From assembly GCF_031157835.1 (NCBI RefSeq), contig NZ_JAVIDR010000005.1:62001-126000 (forward strand): a stretch of 64,000 nt of DNA, written 5' to 3'. The position numbers and the translations under genes are program-made. Below are positions 1-9,610 of this stretch, in pieces; the stretch's first letter is position 1, and each line of letters begins with the position of its first letter. The stretch is from Acinetobacter rudis. GTDB lineage: Bacteria > Pseudomonadota > Gammaproteobacteria > Pseudomonadales > Moraxellaceae. The notes below the pieces were generated by a model. It saw only the letters and a program-made list of their open reading frames with translations, had not been told where the DNA came from and searched no databases.

Positions 1-1246
1 CATTCTTGATGAGGAACATGATTTATCATTTAAACAGCAGGAAGGTTTTCGTTATCATGCGCGCGATGTTGCCTTATACCGTGCGGCACAGCGCAAGTGT
101 CCTGTCATTTTAGGTTCCGCCACACCCAGTATTGATAGTTATTATTTAGTTGAACAAGAAAAATTAAGCTGTCTAGAACTTAACCAACGTGCAGGAACAG
201 CCTTATTACCTAAAATGCATATTATCGATTTGACTGTGACTCAAAAACAGCATGGTATCAGTCAACAGTTATTACTTGAAATTAAACATCGGCTCGAAAA
301 AAAAGAACAAGTCCTCATTTTTCTTAACCGACGTGGCTATGCACCTGTTTTGCTATGTGAACAATGTGGTTGGCAAGCCAAATGTTCACATTGCGATGCC
401 AACATGACATTACATTATCAACCTTATCAGCATTTGCACTGTCATCACTGCGGTACAATCAAACGTCTGCCTGAACATTGTCCAGCTTGCCAGCAAGAAA
501 GCCTCAAACCTATTGGTATGGGTACCGCAAAAGTAGAAGAAAATCTACAAGCCCTGTTTCCACAATATCCAGTGATCCGAGTAGATCGAGATTCAACTAG
601 TCGAGTGGGCAGTTGGCAAAAAATCCAAGACACCATTCATAAAAATGAAACTGCAATCTTATTAGGCACACAAATGTTGGCCAAAGGACATCATTTTCCT
701 TATGTTACTTTAGTTGCTATTTTAGATATTGATGCTGGCCTATTGAGTGTAGATTTTCGCGCTCCTGAGCGTACTGCTCAATTGATTGTGCAAGTGGCTG
801 GACGCTCTGGTCGAGGCGAGAAAAAAGGAGATGTTTATTTACAAACCTATCGTCCTGATCACCCTTTACTGCAAACACTTATCCATGAAGATTATCGTCA
901 CTTTGCGCGACAAACCTTACATGATCGTAAAATCAGTCAGATGCCACCATATCGCTCAACCATCTTAATTCGCGCTGAGTCAAAAGACCAAACGCATAAC
1001 CAACAATTTCTAGCCAAAATGGCAGAAACACTACGTCAGCAAAGCCAAAATAGCATTGATATCTGGGGGCCGATTCCAGCCCCAATGGAACGAAAAGCCG
1101 GCCGTTATCAAGCACATATGGTATTATTATCCCCTCAACGTGCCCAAATGCATTTTTATGTGCGAACATGGTGGCAGCAACTACTTAAATTGAAACCAAA
1201 TGACTGTAAGGTCAATATTGATGTTGATCCACAAGAATTAAACTAG
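1..1246 (+). CDS. priA: Primosomal protein N' (PriA helicase), C-terminal part, truncated by window edge
   Basis: The reading frame is already open at base 2 and has no start in the window, so this is the 3' part (about 414 codons) of a longer gene. PriA is the 3'-to-5' DNA helicase that reloads the replisome at stalled forks. The visible part begins at the DEEH Walker B box of helicase motif II. It continues with a GSATPS motif III, then a zinc-binding region of paired cysteines (CEQC, CSHC, CHHC, CPAC), and then helicase motifs V and VI (LLGTQMLAKGHHFP and QVAGRSGR). These are typical of PriA and absent from RecG or RecQ. The next gene, an antiporter, starts 111 bp downstream on the same strand and is not functionally related. 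Confidence 0.96.
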   Translation, partial: ILDEEHDLSFKQQEGFRYHARDVALYRAAQRKCPVILGSATPSIDSYYLVEQEKLSCLELNQRAGTALLPKMHIIDLTVTQKQHGISQQLLLEIKHRLEKKEQVLIFLNRRGYAPVLLCEQCGWQAKCSHCDANMTLHYQPYQHLHCHHCGTIKRLPEHCPACQQESLKPIGMGTAKVEENLQALFPQYPVIRVDRDSTSRVGSWQKIQDTIHKNETAILLGTQMLAKGHHFPYVTLVAILDIDAGLLSVDFRAPERTAQLIVQVAGRSGRGEKKGDVYLQTYRPDHPLLQTLIHEDYRHFARQTLHDRKISQMPPYRSTILIRAESKDQTHNQQFLAKMAETLRQQSQNSIDIWGPIPAPMERKAGRYQAHMVLLSPQRAQMHFYVRTWWQQLLKLKPNDCKVNIDVDPQELN

Positions 1247-1357
1247 CAATGTTCAATCTCATGTCGATGAGATGTAAAGACCATACATCAAATCGACCTC
1301 ATGTGTAATCAACTCAATGAGGTAGTCTTCTTCAACAATGATCCACAGGACAATTAG

Positions 1358-3244
1358 ATGTCATTGTTAGTACAAATCACAATTTTATTGGCAACCGCAT
1401 TAATCTTGGTTCCACTCTCAAAACGTTTGGGTCTAAATCATGTATTGGCCTTTATTTTAACTGGTCTTGTGCTGGGCCCACATCTTTTAAACTTAAACCA
1501 AGAAAGCACCTTTACAACACAACTCGCTCACTTGGGTAGTCTAAGCCTGCTATTTCTCTTAGGTCTACAGTTAAGGCCTCAACGTTTATGGCAACTTCGC
1601 GGCCAAATCAATGCATTAGGTAGTCTATCTCTGCTCTTATGTACGCTGGTTCTCATGGTCGCATTATTGCTACTTTTTAAACTTAGTCTATTCACAAGTT
1701 TATTCTTAGCCGTAGCATTGAGTATAGCTTCAGGTACTCTATTAGTAGAATCGCTACAACAGCAACAACTCACCAACAGCCGCTTTGGTCAGCAAAGCTT
1801 TTTACTCTTCATTCAGCAAGGTGTTCTAGCATTATTGCTGCTTGCACTTAGCCCATTATTTTTAAAAAACACACAAAATATTCAATATGATATTGCCTAT
1901 TGTGCGGCCTTAGTTGCTGCTTTTAGTGGTCTATTCTTAATGGGCCGCTATGTTATACGCCCACTACAGCGGTTTTTAAGTAAAAATGCGACAACAGAAC
2001 TGCTTACTGCCTCAGCGATCTTACAAGGGGTCATCGTTTTCTTAATTCTCACCAGTCTTTCTATTCCAGCAACAGTAAGTGCACTACTCACAGGTGTACT
2101 ACTCGCTGATGCAGAATACCGCTACGAGTTTGAAACGACTATTGCACCTTTTAAAGGTACTGTGCTGGGCATGTTTTTTATTGCCATTGGTATGAGCCTG
2201 AACCTCAATATCCTCATAAGTCATAGCTTATGGATATTTTCTGCGTTAATCATATTTATCGCCTTGAAAGCGCTTTGTCTATTTGCAGTCGCTTATTTTT
2301 ATCAACGTAAATGGCAACAACCCTTATTACTCGCTTTAAGCTTTGCTCAAGCTGGCGAAATTGCTTTTATAAGCATTCAATTACTGCTAAATACGAATCA
2401 TCTGAGTTCAATTCAATACCAACTATTACTCATAGTCGTTACCTTATCAATGATGCTCAATCCTGCTCTCTTTTGGTTTATGCGTCGCTATATACTCAAT
2501 CCAAAACCACAAGCAACAAAAAATATAGAAGATACTGTAAATCCGCAGTTAATCATTGCTGGTTTTGGCCGCAGTGGACAAATCATTGCGCGTATTGCCC
2601 ATATCAAGAAAATTCCGTTTACGGCGATTGATAATAGTCCTGTCTCCCTTCAAGCCTTAGATGACAGTACCGCTAGCATTATTGAAGGTGATGCCACCGA
2701 TATTGAAGTTCTCACCAATGCAGGCATTGAATCGGCAAAAGTATTTGCCCTAGCCATTGATGATGTTGAGTCTTCTATGCAAATTGCCCGTTATCTTCGC
2801 CTCAACTACCCAGCACTTTGCCTAATTGTTCGTGCGCGAGATCGTCATCATTTACATTTACTTAAAGAGCTTGGTATTAATCATATTTGGAGAGAAACAT
2901 ATTTATCTTCTTTGGGTATGGCTTATCAGACACTCTGCCAATTAAACATTCCAATCGCACAAGCCCAGCAGCTTATAGCACAATTTAGAAACCATGATGA
3001 AGCACTCATTGCAGAGCAACAACGCATTTATAATGACGATACAAAAGTCTATGAAAGCTACAGTAGTTTTATTGAAGAGTTAAACTATATCTTTGAAGGT
3101 GATCAGGCTTTAAATACAACTGTATCAAACTCACCTAGCACTGATGACGCAGATGTAACAACTGATTCATCTCCAGAATCAACCAACTCAGTACCACATC
3201 ATGCTCAGTATCGAATCGATGTAAGTAAAAATGAGTTTGATTGA
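1358..3244 (+). CDS. Kef-type monovalent cation:proton antiporter (CPA2 family) with RCK domain
   Basis: A 628-residue inner-membrane protein. Residues 1-380 are a run of about twelve hydrophobic segments of the CPA2 Na+/H+ exchanger fold. Residues 396-510 form a cytoplasmic RCK (TrkA-N) domain with the Rossmann glycine motif GFGRSGQ at 402-408 and the acidic ribose-binding position 20-30 residues later. The last 60 residues are rich in Ser, Thr, Asp and Glu and look disordered. Proteins of this layout (KefB, KefC, YbaL) exchange K+ or Na+ for protons and are gated by nucleotides or glutathione adducts. I see no kefF/kefG ancillary subunit nearby, so glutathione gating is not supported. The stop lies about 50 bp before the hslO start, and the two may share a transcript. 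Confidence 0.9.
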   Translation: MSLLVQITILLATALILVPLSKRLGLNHVLAFILTGLVLGPHLLNLNQESTFTTQLAHLGSLSLLFLLGLQLRPQRLWQLRGQINALGSLSLLLCTLVLMVALLLLFKLSLFTSLFLAVALSIASGTLLVESLQQQQLTNSRFGQQSFLLFIQQGVLALLLLALSPLFLKNTQNIQYDIAYCAALVAAFSGLFLMGRYVIRPLQRFLSKNATTELLTASAILQGVIVFLILTSLSIPATVSALLTGVLLADAEYRYEFETTIAPFKGTVLGMFFIAIGMSLNLNILISHSLWIFSALIIFIALKALCLFAVAYFYQRKWQQPLLLALSFAQAGEIAFISIQLLLNTNHLSSIQYQLLLIVVTLSMMLNPALFWFMRRYILNPKPQATKNIEDTVNPQLIIAGFGRSGQIIARIAHIKKIPFTAIDNSPVSLQALDDSTASIIEGDATDIEVLTNAGIESAKVFALAIDDVESSMQIARYLRLNYPALCLIVRARDRHHLHLLKELGINHIWRETYLSSLGMAYQTLCQLNIPIAQAQQLIAQFRNHDEALIAEQQRIYNDDTKVYESYSSFIEELNYIFEGDQALNTTVSNSPSTDDADVTTDSSPESTNSVPHHAQYRIDVSKNEFD

Positions 3245-3294
3245 CTTGTGATTTCTACAGTTGTCACCATTTATATCGAGATTTGGAGAATAAT

Positions 3295-4170
3295 ATGTCT
3301 GATTTACGTCAACGCTTTTACATCGAAAACTGCCCTGTTCGTGGGGAAGTTGTGCATTTGCAGCAAAGCTTACACACGATTTTGGCACAGCGAGAGTATG
3401 CCCCTGCCATTCAAATTTTGCTTGGTGAAATGCTGGCTGCCACTGCATTACTCGCAAGTACCTTAAAAATTCAAGGACGTATTAGCCTACAAATTCAAGC
3501 AGAAGGCACCTTTAAATGGGCAATGGCCGAATGTACCCATAAAGGTGAAGTCCGTGCTTTAGCAAATTACCAAGATGACCCTCACTTTAACCAAGCTGAG
3601 GACAGTAGTACCGTGCTTAGTAGTTTGGTCAATCCCGTGTTATTTATTAACATCGAACCAGAACATGGTGAGCGTTATCAAGGCATTATTGCCCTAGATC
3701 AACCTACACTTGCGGCCTGCCTCATGCAGTATTACGATTTATCAGCACAAATTCCAACTAAAATCGTACTTGCCAGTACTGCTGAACAAGCAGGTGGATT
3801 ACTCATTCAGCTATTACCTCGTAATAATGAAGAGGAAGAGCAATGGATTGACGAAGATGTTTGGCCACGTTTAACCATGCTGACTCAAACACTAAAAGCG
3901 GAAGAACTCACGACGCTTCCAGTACAAGAGATTCTTTATCGTCTATATAATGAGGAACAAGTACGTTTACCCGAAGTTGAACGGTTATATTTTGCATGTA
4001 CATGTTCTAAAGAACGTTGTGCGACAGCACTCATACAGATTGGTGTAGAAGGTGTTCGAGAAACTTTAGAAATTCAAAATCCAATCCAAATGGATTGCCA
4101 ATTTTGTAATACTCAGTACCAATTTAGCGCTGAAGAAGCTTTGGCACTTTTTGGTGAGCACCTCAGTTAA
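3295..4170 (+). CDS. hslO: Redox-regulated chaperone Hsp33
   Basis: A 291-residue cytoplasmic holdase, the normal Hsp33 length. It is inactive when reduced and zinc-bound. On oxidation and unfolding it forms disulphides and binds unfolding proteins. The C-terminal redox switch is intact, with a CxC pair at Cys235/237 and a CxxC pair at Cys268/271. I chose the ATG at 3295 because a GGAGA ribosome-binding site lies at 3285-3289 and the family N-terminus (MSDLRQRF) starts here; an in-frame upstream start at 3241 would add 18 unrelated residues and overlap the antiporter gene. A 7-bp inverted repeat at 4185-4191/4204-4210 follows the stop and could be a weak terminator. Confidence 0.97.
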   Translation: MSDLRQRFYIENCPVRGEVVHLQQSLHTILAQREYAPAIQILLGEMLAATALLASTLKIQGRISLQIQAEGTFKWAMAECTHKGEVRALANYQDDPHFNQAEDSSTVLSSLVNPVLFINIEPEHGERYQGIIALDQPTLAACLMQYYDLSAQIPTKIVLASTAEQAGGLLIQLLPRNNEEEEQWIDEDVWPRLTMLTQTLKAEELTTLPVQEILYRLYNEEQVRLPEVERLYFACTCSKERCATALIQIGVEGVRETLEIQNPIQMDCQFCNTQYQFSAEEALALFGEHLS

Positions 4171-4459
4171 GCTCCCCCCAATATGGCACTATCCATTAAG
4201 AGGTAGTGCCTACAACCAATTGATATAATTAAATTTATAAAAAATAAAAACGATTTTTTATACCCTCCTCATCTATTTATTATTTTAATCTACACATAAG
4301 TATGTTGATTATTTTTCATACTATAAGTAGCATAATAAGCGAGTACTTTTTAAAGTTGATGTATTGCCCAGTTTTACTATTTACTTTTCAAGTGATCGAG
4401 TCTGTATAGCTGAGTATTCACACAGATTTGATCCTTGTTTAGCTCAAGGAATAAGATCT

Positions 4460-4786
4460 ATGGCTACACACTATCCTCAAGAGGATCATCACAATAGCAG
4501 CCCTCGGCTTGATCAGGTCCCAAACACACAATATTTTGATTTAACCCATCTTGCACAAGCCTGTGGCCAAAGCCCTGAATGGATTCTGCAATTACTCGAA
4601 TATGAGATTTTAACTGCACGCCCAGATCATCGCATCCATCAATTCTTTAGCGAAGATCTTGTCCGCGCTCAACGCGCATATCGCCTACAACGAGACTTTG
4701 AAGCAAGCCTTGCAGCAGTTGCCATGATGATGGATCTCATTGATGAAATTCAGCAACTTAAACTTCAAATACGACGTCATCACTAA
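4460..4786 (+). CDS. CbpM-like / MerR-type chaperone modulator
   Basis: A 108-residue protein whose central part (about residues 20-90) resembles the MerR-like fold of CbpM, the protein that binds the J-domain of CbpA and inhibits it. Visible features are a helix-turn-helix-like N-terminal half, then a long amphipathic C-terminal helix rich in Leu, Ala, Asp and Gln. The ATG at 4460 is chosen because AAGGA lies at 4446-4450; an upstream in-frame TTG (4364) would add 32 residues with no family resemblance. There is no cbpA or dnaJ gene beside it in this window, which is unusual for CbpM. It could also be a small stand-alone MerR-like regulator. A perfect 7-bp hairpin (CAGGCAG/CTGCCTG, 4817-4835) follows the stop. 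Confidence 0.65.
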   Translation: MATHYPQEDHHNSSPRLDQVPNTQYFDLTHLAQACGQSPEWILQLLEYEILTARPDHRIHQFFSEDLVRAQRAYRLQRDFEASLAAVAMMMDLIDEIQQLKLQIRRHH

Positions 4787-4844
4787 ACTGTAAACCCATT
4801 TTTTTCTATTCAATCACAGGCAGTTCACCTGCCTGTCGTCACTT

Positions 4845-4882
4845 ATGTGGTGATAAGCTCAGTTAAATACTCATCACCACAT
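4845..4882. repeat. Perfect 10-bp inverted repeat in front of the YdcH-like gene
   Basis: ATGTGGTGAT at 4845-4854 and ATCACCACAT at 4873-4882 are exact reverse complements separated by 18 bp. There is no T-run after the right arm, so it is not an obvious terminator. It lies 50 bp upstream of the next start codon and could be an operator or an mRNA leader hairpin. Confidence 0.6.
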
Positions 4883-4933
4883 CTGTATTTCTTTATGAAA
4901 TTTCATACACAAGGAAGGAGTGTAAAAAAAGAC

Positions 4934-5224
4934 ATGAATATCAAGTTGATGAACAAAAAGCTAAAACATATGTTCCCTGAATATTCAGAATTAATGGCTA
5001 TACTCAAACAAAATGATCCCCATTTTGCAAAAATGTTAGAAGCCCATGACGAACTCGATCGTGAAATTGCACGTTTGGAATTGAATCCCGTCCACGTCAT
5101 TAATCACAACCTAGAAGCACTCAAACGACAAAAACTCAAATACAAAGATCGCCTTTATGCCCTACTCAAAAAAGCAGCGCATCGTTCAAATAGTTCATTA
5201 ACTCATTCATCAAACAACGAATAA
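4934..5224 (+). CDS. YdcH-like (DUF465) small cytoplasmic protein
   Basis: A 96-residue basic protein. From about residue 13 (MFPEYSEL) it aligns by eye with E. coli YdcH: the MFPEY start, an H-x-x-LD-x-EIA-x-LE segment, and a Lys-rich LKRQKLKYKD segment. The fold should be a short helical hairpin; the function is unknown. The N-terminus is uncertain. The ATG at 4934 has AAGGAAGGAG at 4911-4920, 13 bp away, which is long but the only good ribosome-binding site. The ATG at 4970 would give the exact YdcH N-terminus but has no such site. It is convergent with the CorA-family gene, whose stop directly abuts it. Confidence 0.75.
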   Translation: MNIKLMNKKLKHMFPEYSELMAILKQNDPHFAKMLEAHDELDREIARLELNPVHVINHNLEALKRQKLKYKDRLYALLKKAAHRSNSSLTHSSNNE

Positions 5225-6442
5225 TTATTTGAATCGAGTCAATTTACCGACTTCTTTCATTGTTTGTTTAATTGGCTCGTAATCTAAAAACCAAAACATA
5301 TTCACACGTTGATCACGATGTTGTTGAGCCAATAGGTCAATCACACTTTTTTCACCACGCCCAACCAAATGTTGCCGATAGAAGTAATAGATTAACAAGA
5401 TTGTACTCAGCAACATCAACAACAGCATAATCCAAAAACCATGCGGTGATTTTAGCCCAGGAATAAACTCAAAATTCATTCCGTAAATACCTGTCAATAA
5501 AGTTAATGGTGCAAAAACAGCGGTAATAATAGCCAATATACGCATATTTTCATTGGTCTGATTTGAAATAGCAGAAAAATGCAAATTCATTGCTGCTTGA
5601 ATGGCATTTCTAAAACGTATGGTATGCGATTGGATACGCTCAATATGATTACAAAGATCGTTTATTCTCACCAACATAATATCTTGTCTTTCGGCACTCT
5701 TACGCCCCTTAATATGTTGGTAGTTTTCAATTACATCATCGCGAAACTCTTGTAATGCTTCAATCTGTTCTTCACATAGATTTTCAATTTGCTGAAAAGC
5801 CATGTTTTCATGAAGTAATTGATGCCATTTTTTAAAACGCTGATTACCCTGTAATAAGGCCTGTTGCCAATATTCAACACGCTTTGTCAAAGGTATTCTC
5901 AGCTCTAAATAATCATCTATAACGCTATTTAATAAACGTAATGCTAAATCTAAAGGTGAGGTGGCTAATTTACGTGGATTATTTTGTTCTTCAATTTTTC
6001 GCGTTGAAATTGTTTCTACCCGATGTACATAATTTTCAAGAGCGCGATTACCTGTTTCTCTGATCGTAATCAGTACTTGCGAAGTAATAATAAAAACAAT
6101 AGGTGAAGTTTCAAGTCCAAACAAGCGTTCGTGCTGTTCATTTGGCTCATTCAAACTAATCTCATCGTTTGGTGTAATGAGCTTACGAAAAATTAATAAA
6201 TCATAATCTTCCAAAGTATCAAAAACACAAGGGTGTTCTAAATTTAGAATATCTCGGACATGAAATTCATTAATATTTAGACCAGTTAATGCTGTGATTT
6301 TTTTTTGCCAATTCTCAGCATCATTCACTACATCTTCACGGCGGCAATCTACCCAGATAAACTCTGCAGCTTGTTCGCCTAATTGTTTTTGTATATAGAA
6401 ATTTACATCATTGGTTTGCTGATAAAAATAATATGCTTGCAT
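5225..6442 (-). CDS. CorA-family divalent metal transporter
   Basis: A 405-residue protein of the CorA/ZntB family, which form pentameric channels for Mg2+ or related divalent cations. The N-terminal three quarters is a soluble cytoplasmic domain with long helices. The signature YGMN motif is at about residues 320-323, at the end of the first of two C-terminal membrane segments; the second follows at about 337-356. The tail of about 45 residues after the last segment is longer than in E. coli CorA. Whether it carries Mg2+, Co2+ or Zn2+ cannot be told from sequence. It lies just downstream of pnp on the same strand, but a good terminator at 6490-6514 separates them. Confidence 0.88.
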   Translation of the reverse strand: MQAYYFYQQTNDVNFYIQKQLGEQAAEFIWVDCRREDVVNDAENWQKKITALTGLNINEFHVRDILNLEHPCVFDTLEDYDLLIFRKLITPNDEISLNEPNEQHERLFGLETSPIVFIITSQVLITIRETGNRALENYVHRVETISTRKIEEQNNPRKLATSPLDLALRLLNSVIDDYLELRIPLTKRVEYWQQALLQGNQRFKKWHQLLHENMAFQQIENLCEEQIEALQEFRDDVIENYQHIKGRKSAERQDIMLVRINDLCNHIERIQSHTIRFRNAIQAAMNLHFSAISNQTNENMRILAIITAVFAPLTLLTGIYGMNFEFIPGLKSPHGFWIMLLLMLLSTILLIYYFYRQHLVGRGEKSVIDLLAQQHRDQRVNMFWFLDYEPIKQTMKEVGKLTRFK

Positions 6443-6489
6443 CTACAGCCCAATATAATTCAATTCATTAGATTAAATCATGCCATAAA

Positions 6490-6514
6490 AAAAGCCCACA
6501 TCAAGTGGGCTTTT
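6490..6514 (-). terminator. Rho-independent terminator after pnp
   Basis: GCCCAC (6494-6499) and GTGGGC (6505-6510) form a 6-bp GC-rich stem with a 5-nt loop, extended by AAAA/TTTT on both flanks. The minus strand continues with a T-run, which suits the pnp transcript ending at 6530. Confidence 0.85.
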
Positions 6515-6529
6515 CAATTCTTTAATAAC

Positions 6530-8623
6530 TTAAGCTTGTTCTACGTCTTTCATGCTCAATTTAATACGTCCACGGTTGTCGACATCTTGTACTTGAACTT
6601 TGATTTCTTGACCTTCAGTTAATACATCAGTCACGTTTGCAACACGCTCGTTTGAAATTTGAGAAATATGTAATAAACCATCTGTACCAGGCAAGATATT
6701 TACAAATGCACCAAACTCAACAATACGAATGACTTTACCAGTATAAATTGTGCCAGGCTCAACTTCTGCAGTTAAAGCTTGAATTTTAGCAATAGCAGCT
6801 TTAGCAGCAGCTTTAGTTTCGCCAAATACACGTACTGTACCATTGTCTTCAATATCAATAGATGCTTTAGTTTCTTCAGTTAATTGACGAATCGTAGCAC
6901 CGCCTTTACCAATTACATCACGGATTTTATCAGGATTAATGGTAATGACTTCAAATGTAGGTGCATGTGCAGAAATTTCTGGACGAGCACGTGAAATCAC
7001 TTGATTCATTGCATTTAAGATGTGCATACGACCAGCATAAGCTTGGTTCAATGCAACTTCCATAATCTCTTCAGTAATACCTTCAATTTTGATATCCATT
7101 TGTAATGCAGTGATACCATTTGCTGAACCAGCAACTTTAAAGTCCATATCACCAAGATGATCTTCATCACCTAAAATATCAGAAAGTACTGCGAAACGAT
7201 CACCTTCTTTTACCAAGCCCATAGCAATACCAGCAACAGGTGCTTTTAATGGTACACCAGCATCCATCAATGCCAATGACGCACCACATACAGATGCCAT
7301 AGAAGAAGAACCATTTGACTCAGTAATGTCAGATACAACACGAAGTACATATGGGAAACGATCAATTGTTGGCAATACAGCTTGTACACCACGACGTGCT
7401 AAACGACCATGGCCGATTTCACGACGCTTAGGACCAGACTCACGACCTGTCTCACCTACTGAATAAGCAGGGAAGTTATAGTGCAACATGAAGTTGTCAG
7501 TTTTTGTACCTGCTAAGGTATCAACCATAAGTGCATCACGTGTATTACCAAGAGTCGCTGTCACCAAGGCTTGAGTTTCACCACGAGTAAACAATGCAGA
7601 ACCATGTGCACGAGCCAATACACCTGTTTGTACATCTAGAGCACGTACAGTTTTAGTATCACGACCATCAATACGTGGTTTACCAGACAAAATGTTGTCA
7701 CGAACAGTACGGTATTTTAAATCTTCAAATAAGTAGTTTAATTCGTCTGCAATACCATCTGTATCTTCTTCTGGCACAAATTCAGCAACAGCTTGTTCAT
7801 GTAAAGCATCTAAAGCCGCATAACGGTCTTGTTTCACAGCAATGGTATATGCTTGAGAAATTTTTTCTTCAAATGTTGCTTTAAGCTTAGCACGCAATTC
7901 TTCGTTGTGTTCTGGAGCAGTCCATGTAGACTCAGCCGCACCAACTGCTGTAACAAATTCTTTAATTGCTTGAATCGCGATTTGCATTTCATCATGACCA
8001 AACAATACAGCACCAAGCATCTGATCTTCAGATAACTCTTTCGCTTCAGATTCAACCATTAATACTGCTGATTCAGTACCAGCAACAACGAGGTCAAGAT
8101 CAGAAGACTGCATTTGCTCATGATTTGGGTTAAGTACATACTCACCATCAATTAAAGCAACACGTGCAGCACCAATTGGGCCACGGAATGGTGTACCAGC
8201 AATTGCAAGTGCAGCTGAAGTACCTAACATTGCAGCAATATCTGCATCCATTGTTTTGTCAGAAGAAACAACAGTCGCAGTTACCTGGATTTCGTTGTAA
8301 TAACCTTCTGGGAACAATGGACGAATAGGACGGTCAATCAAACGTGAAATTAAAGTTTCTGCTTCTGAAGCACGGCCTTCACGCTTACCATAACCACCAG
8401 GAATACGACCAGCAGCATATTGTTTTTCTTGATAGTTAACAGTCAATGGGAAGAAATCTTGACCTGCCTTCGCTGTAGGCTGTGCAACAACTGCAACTAA
8501 TACAGTTACCCCACCCATTGTAATAAATACAGTATTCGCTTGACGTGCTACACGACCAGTTTCTAGGACAACTTGATGTTGACCAAATTGAAATTCTTTA
8601 CGAATGATATTAAACATAGACAT
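6530..8623 (-). CDS. pnp: Polyribonucleotide nucleotidyltransferase (PNPase)
   Basis: A 697-residue enzyme that degrades RNA 3' to 5' using phosphate, and can run in reverse. It is a trimer and usually joins RNase E in the degradosome. Two RNase PH domains (about residues 10-210 and 315-540) flank a helical linker, followed by a KH domain ([12 protein letters not shown] at about 565) and an S1 domain (from about 625, [15 protein letters not shown]). The [19 protein letters not shown] stretch and the acidic [15 protein letters not shown] motif of the second catalytic core are intact. It follows rpsO on the same strand, the conserved order in Proteobacteria. ATGs at 8623 and 8617 are equally possible starts. 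The leader is highly structured. Confidence 0.98.
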   Translation of the reverse strand: MSMFNIIRKEFQFGQHQVVLETGRVARQANTVFITMGGVTVLVAVVAQPTAKAGQDFFPLTVNYQEKQYAAGRIPGGYGKREGRASEAETLISRLIDRPIRPLFPEGYYNEIQVTATVVSSDKTMDADIAAMLGTSAALAIAGTPFRGPIGAARVALIDGEYVLNPNHEQMQSSDLDLVVAGTESAVLMVESEAKELSEDQMLGAVLFGHDEMQIAIQAIKEFVTAVGAAESTWTAPEHNEELRAKLKATFEEKISQAYTIAVKQDRYAALDALHEQAVAEFVPEEDTDGIADELNYLFEDLKYRTVRDNILSGKPRIDGRDTKTVRALDVQTGVLARAHGSALFTRGETQALVTATLGNTRDALMVDTLAGTKTDNFMLHYNFPAYSVGETGRESGPKRREIGHGRLARRGVQAVLPTIDRFPYVLRVVSDITESNGSSSMASVCGASLALMDAGVPLKAPVAGIAMGLVKEGDRFAVLSDILGDEDHLGDMDFKVAGSANGITALQMDIKIEGITEEIMEVALNQAYAGRMHILNAMNQVISRARPEISAHAPTFEVITINPDKIRDVIGKGGATIRQLTEETKASIDIEDNGTVRVFGETKAAAKAAIAKIQALTAEVEPGTIYTGKVIRIVEFGAFVNILPGTDGLLHISQISNERVANVTDVLTEGQEIKVQVQDVDNRGRIKLSMKDVEQA

Positions 8624-8646
8624 TTATTTATATTTCCTGATTTTTT

Positions 8647-8729
8647 CTAGTGGAGACCCCTAAGCTTTAGCACCTAGCATACTGCATTACAGCACTCAAG
8701 TGACAAAGCTTAGAAGCCGACCTCACTAG
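8647..8729 (-). promoter_or_regulatory. Long stem-loop in the pnp leader, probable RNase III/PNPase autoregulation site
   Basis: Just upstream of pnp, CTAGTG (8647-8652) pairs with CACTAG (8724-8729), TAAGCTTT (8661-8668) with AAAGCTTA (8705-8712), and CAC (8671-8673) with GTG (8700-8702). Together they make one long imperfect hairpin of about 80 nt that ends some 24 nt before the start codon. In E. coli the pnp leader has a comparable long stem that RNase III cuts and PNPase then removes, causing autorepression. The same role here is an inference from position and shape. Confidence 0.6.
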
Positions 8730-8772
8730 TTTTTCTTGTTTGCAAAATGCAAACCCAATAAAAACACACAAA

Positions 8773-8796
8773 GAAGGAGCGAATATTCGCCCCTTC
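8773..8796 (-). terminator. Leaky terminator or processing hairpin between rpsO and pnp
   Basis: On the minus strand GAAGG-G-GCGAA pairs with TTCGC-T-CCTTC, an 11-bp stem with one G-U pair and a 2-nt gap at the tip, followed by TTTGTGTGTTTTT. This fits the rpsO terminator, with read-through to pnp likely. A second short hairpin (CCTGATG/CATCAGG, about 8809-8824) sits before it. Confidence 0.65.
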
Positions 8797-8885
8797 CTCA
8801 TGATTACCTGATGAACATCAGGCAAACGCTTAATTTCATCAACTGCAAGTTAAACATGCACATTTTTGAAATCAGGCCAATCGAA

Positions 8886-9155
8886 TTAACGACGTAGACC
8901 TAGAGCAGCGATCAAATCTGTATAGCGAGTTGTATCTTTACCTTTAAGGTAGTCAAGCAACTTACGACGTTGGTTAACCATACGGATCAAACCACGACGG
9001 CTATGATGGTCGTGTTTGTGATCTTTAAAGTGACCTTGAAGGCTGTTGATTTGAGCAGTCAACAAAGCAACTTGTACTTCTGGTGAACCAGTGTCATTTT
9101 CAGCACGTGCAAATTTAGCAACGATCTCTGCGCGATCTGTGTTAGTTAAAGCCAT
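8886..9155 (-). CDS. rpsO: 30S ribosomal protein S15
   Basis: An 89-residue protein, the standard S15 length, binding 16S rRNA in the platform of the small subunit. The family motifs are clear: the [11 protein letters not shown] segment, the His-rich [10 protein letters not shown] segment, and [12 protein letters not shown]. The ATG at 9155 is preceded by a GGAG site. The gene has its own strong promoter (9249-9277) and a leader of about 85 nt that contains possible hairpins. S15 often represses its own translation through such leaders, but I cannot show that here. Confidence 0.99.
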   Translation of the reverse strand: MALTNTDRAEIVAKFARAENDTGSPEVQVALLTAQINSLQGHFKDHKHDHHSRRGLIRMVNQRRKLLDYLKGKDTTRYTDLIAALGLRR

Positions 9156-9248
9156 TCGATTTCTCCGAGATGCTTATATAAAAAAAGATATAAATCAATC
9201 AGGTTCTACAACCCTCCTGACTGCCGTGCATCACTACAGCATGTGTAC

Positions 9249-9277
9249 ATTTTAAAGGAACTACCCTCAGATTGCAA
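9249..9277 (-). promoter_or_regulatory. Sigma-70 promoter for rpsO
   Basis: Read on the minus strand: -35 TTGCAA (9277-9272), a 17-bp spacer, and -10 TAAAAT (9254-9249). This is a near-consensus arrangement about 95 bp upstream of the rpsO start codon. Confidence 0.7.
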
Positions 9278-9375
9278 AACAAGCGTGACATATTTATATG
9301 ACGCTATTAAGAAATATCAAATAAGATGAAAAACATGAGCAAAATCGTAATCAAATCCAATAACAATACGATAAG

Positions 9376-9404
9376 AAAAAGCCTTTAAATCGTAACTTAA
9401 AGGC
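9376..9404 (-). terminator. Terminator-like hairpin, minus strand
   Basis: GCCTTTAA (9381-9388) pairs with TTAAAGGC (9397-9404), loop of 8 nt. The minus strand continues with five T after the stem. No gene ends within 450 bp upstream of it on that strand, so it may close a small RNA. Confidence 0.65.
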
Positions 9405-9610
9405 TTTTCCGCGCTGAATTTCTTTAATTTATCATTCTACTAATTTCGTTTATGGTTATTCTGAAGTGTTCATTCACTTTGTTCTTCTGCTAAATTAAAA
9501 CCACCAATAAATAAATACAAAACCATCATGCCATAAATATAATTTATACATAAACTAAAAAATGTTAACTTTATGTAATACAAATAAAGACTAGAAGCTT
9601 TTAAAAGCAT

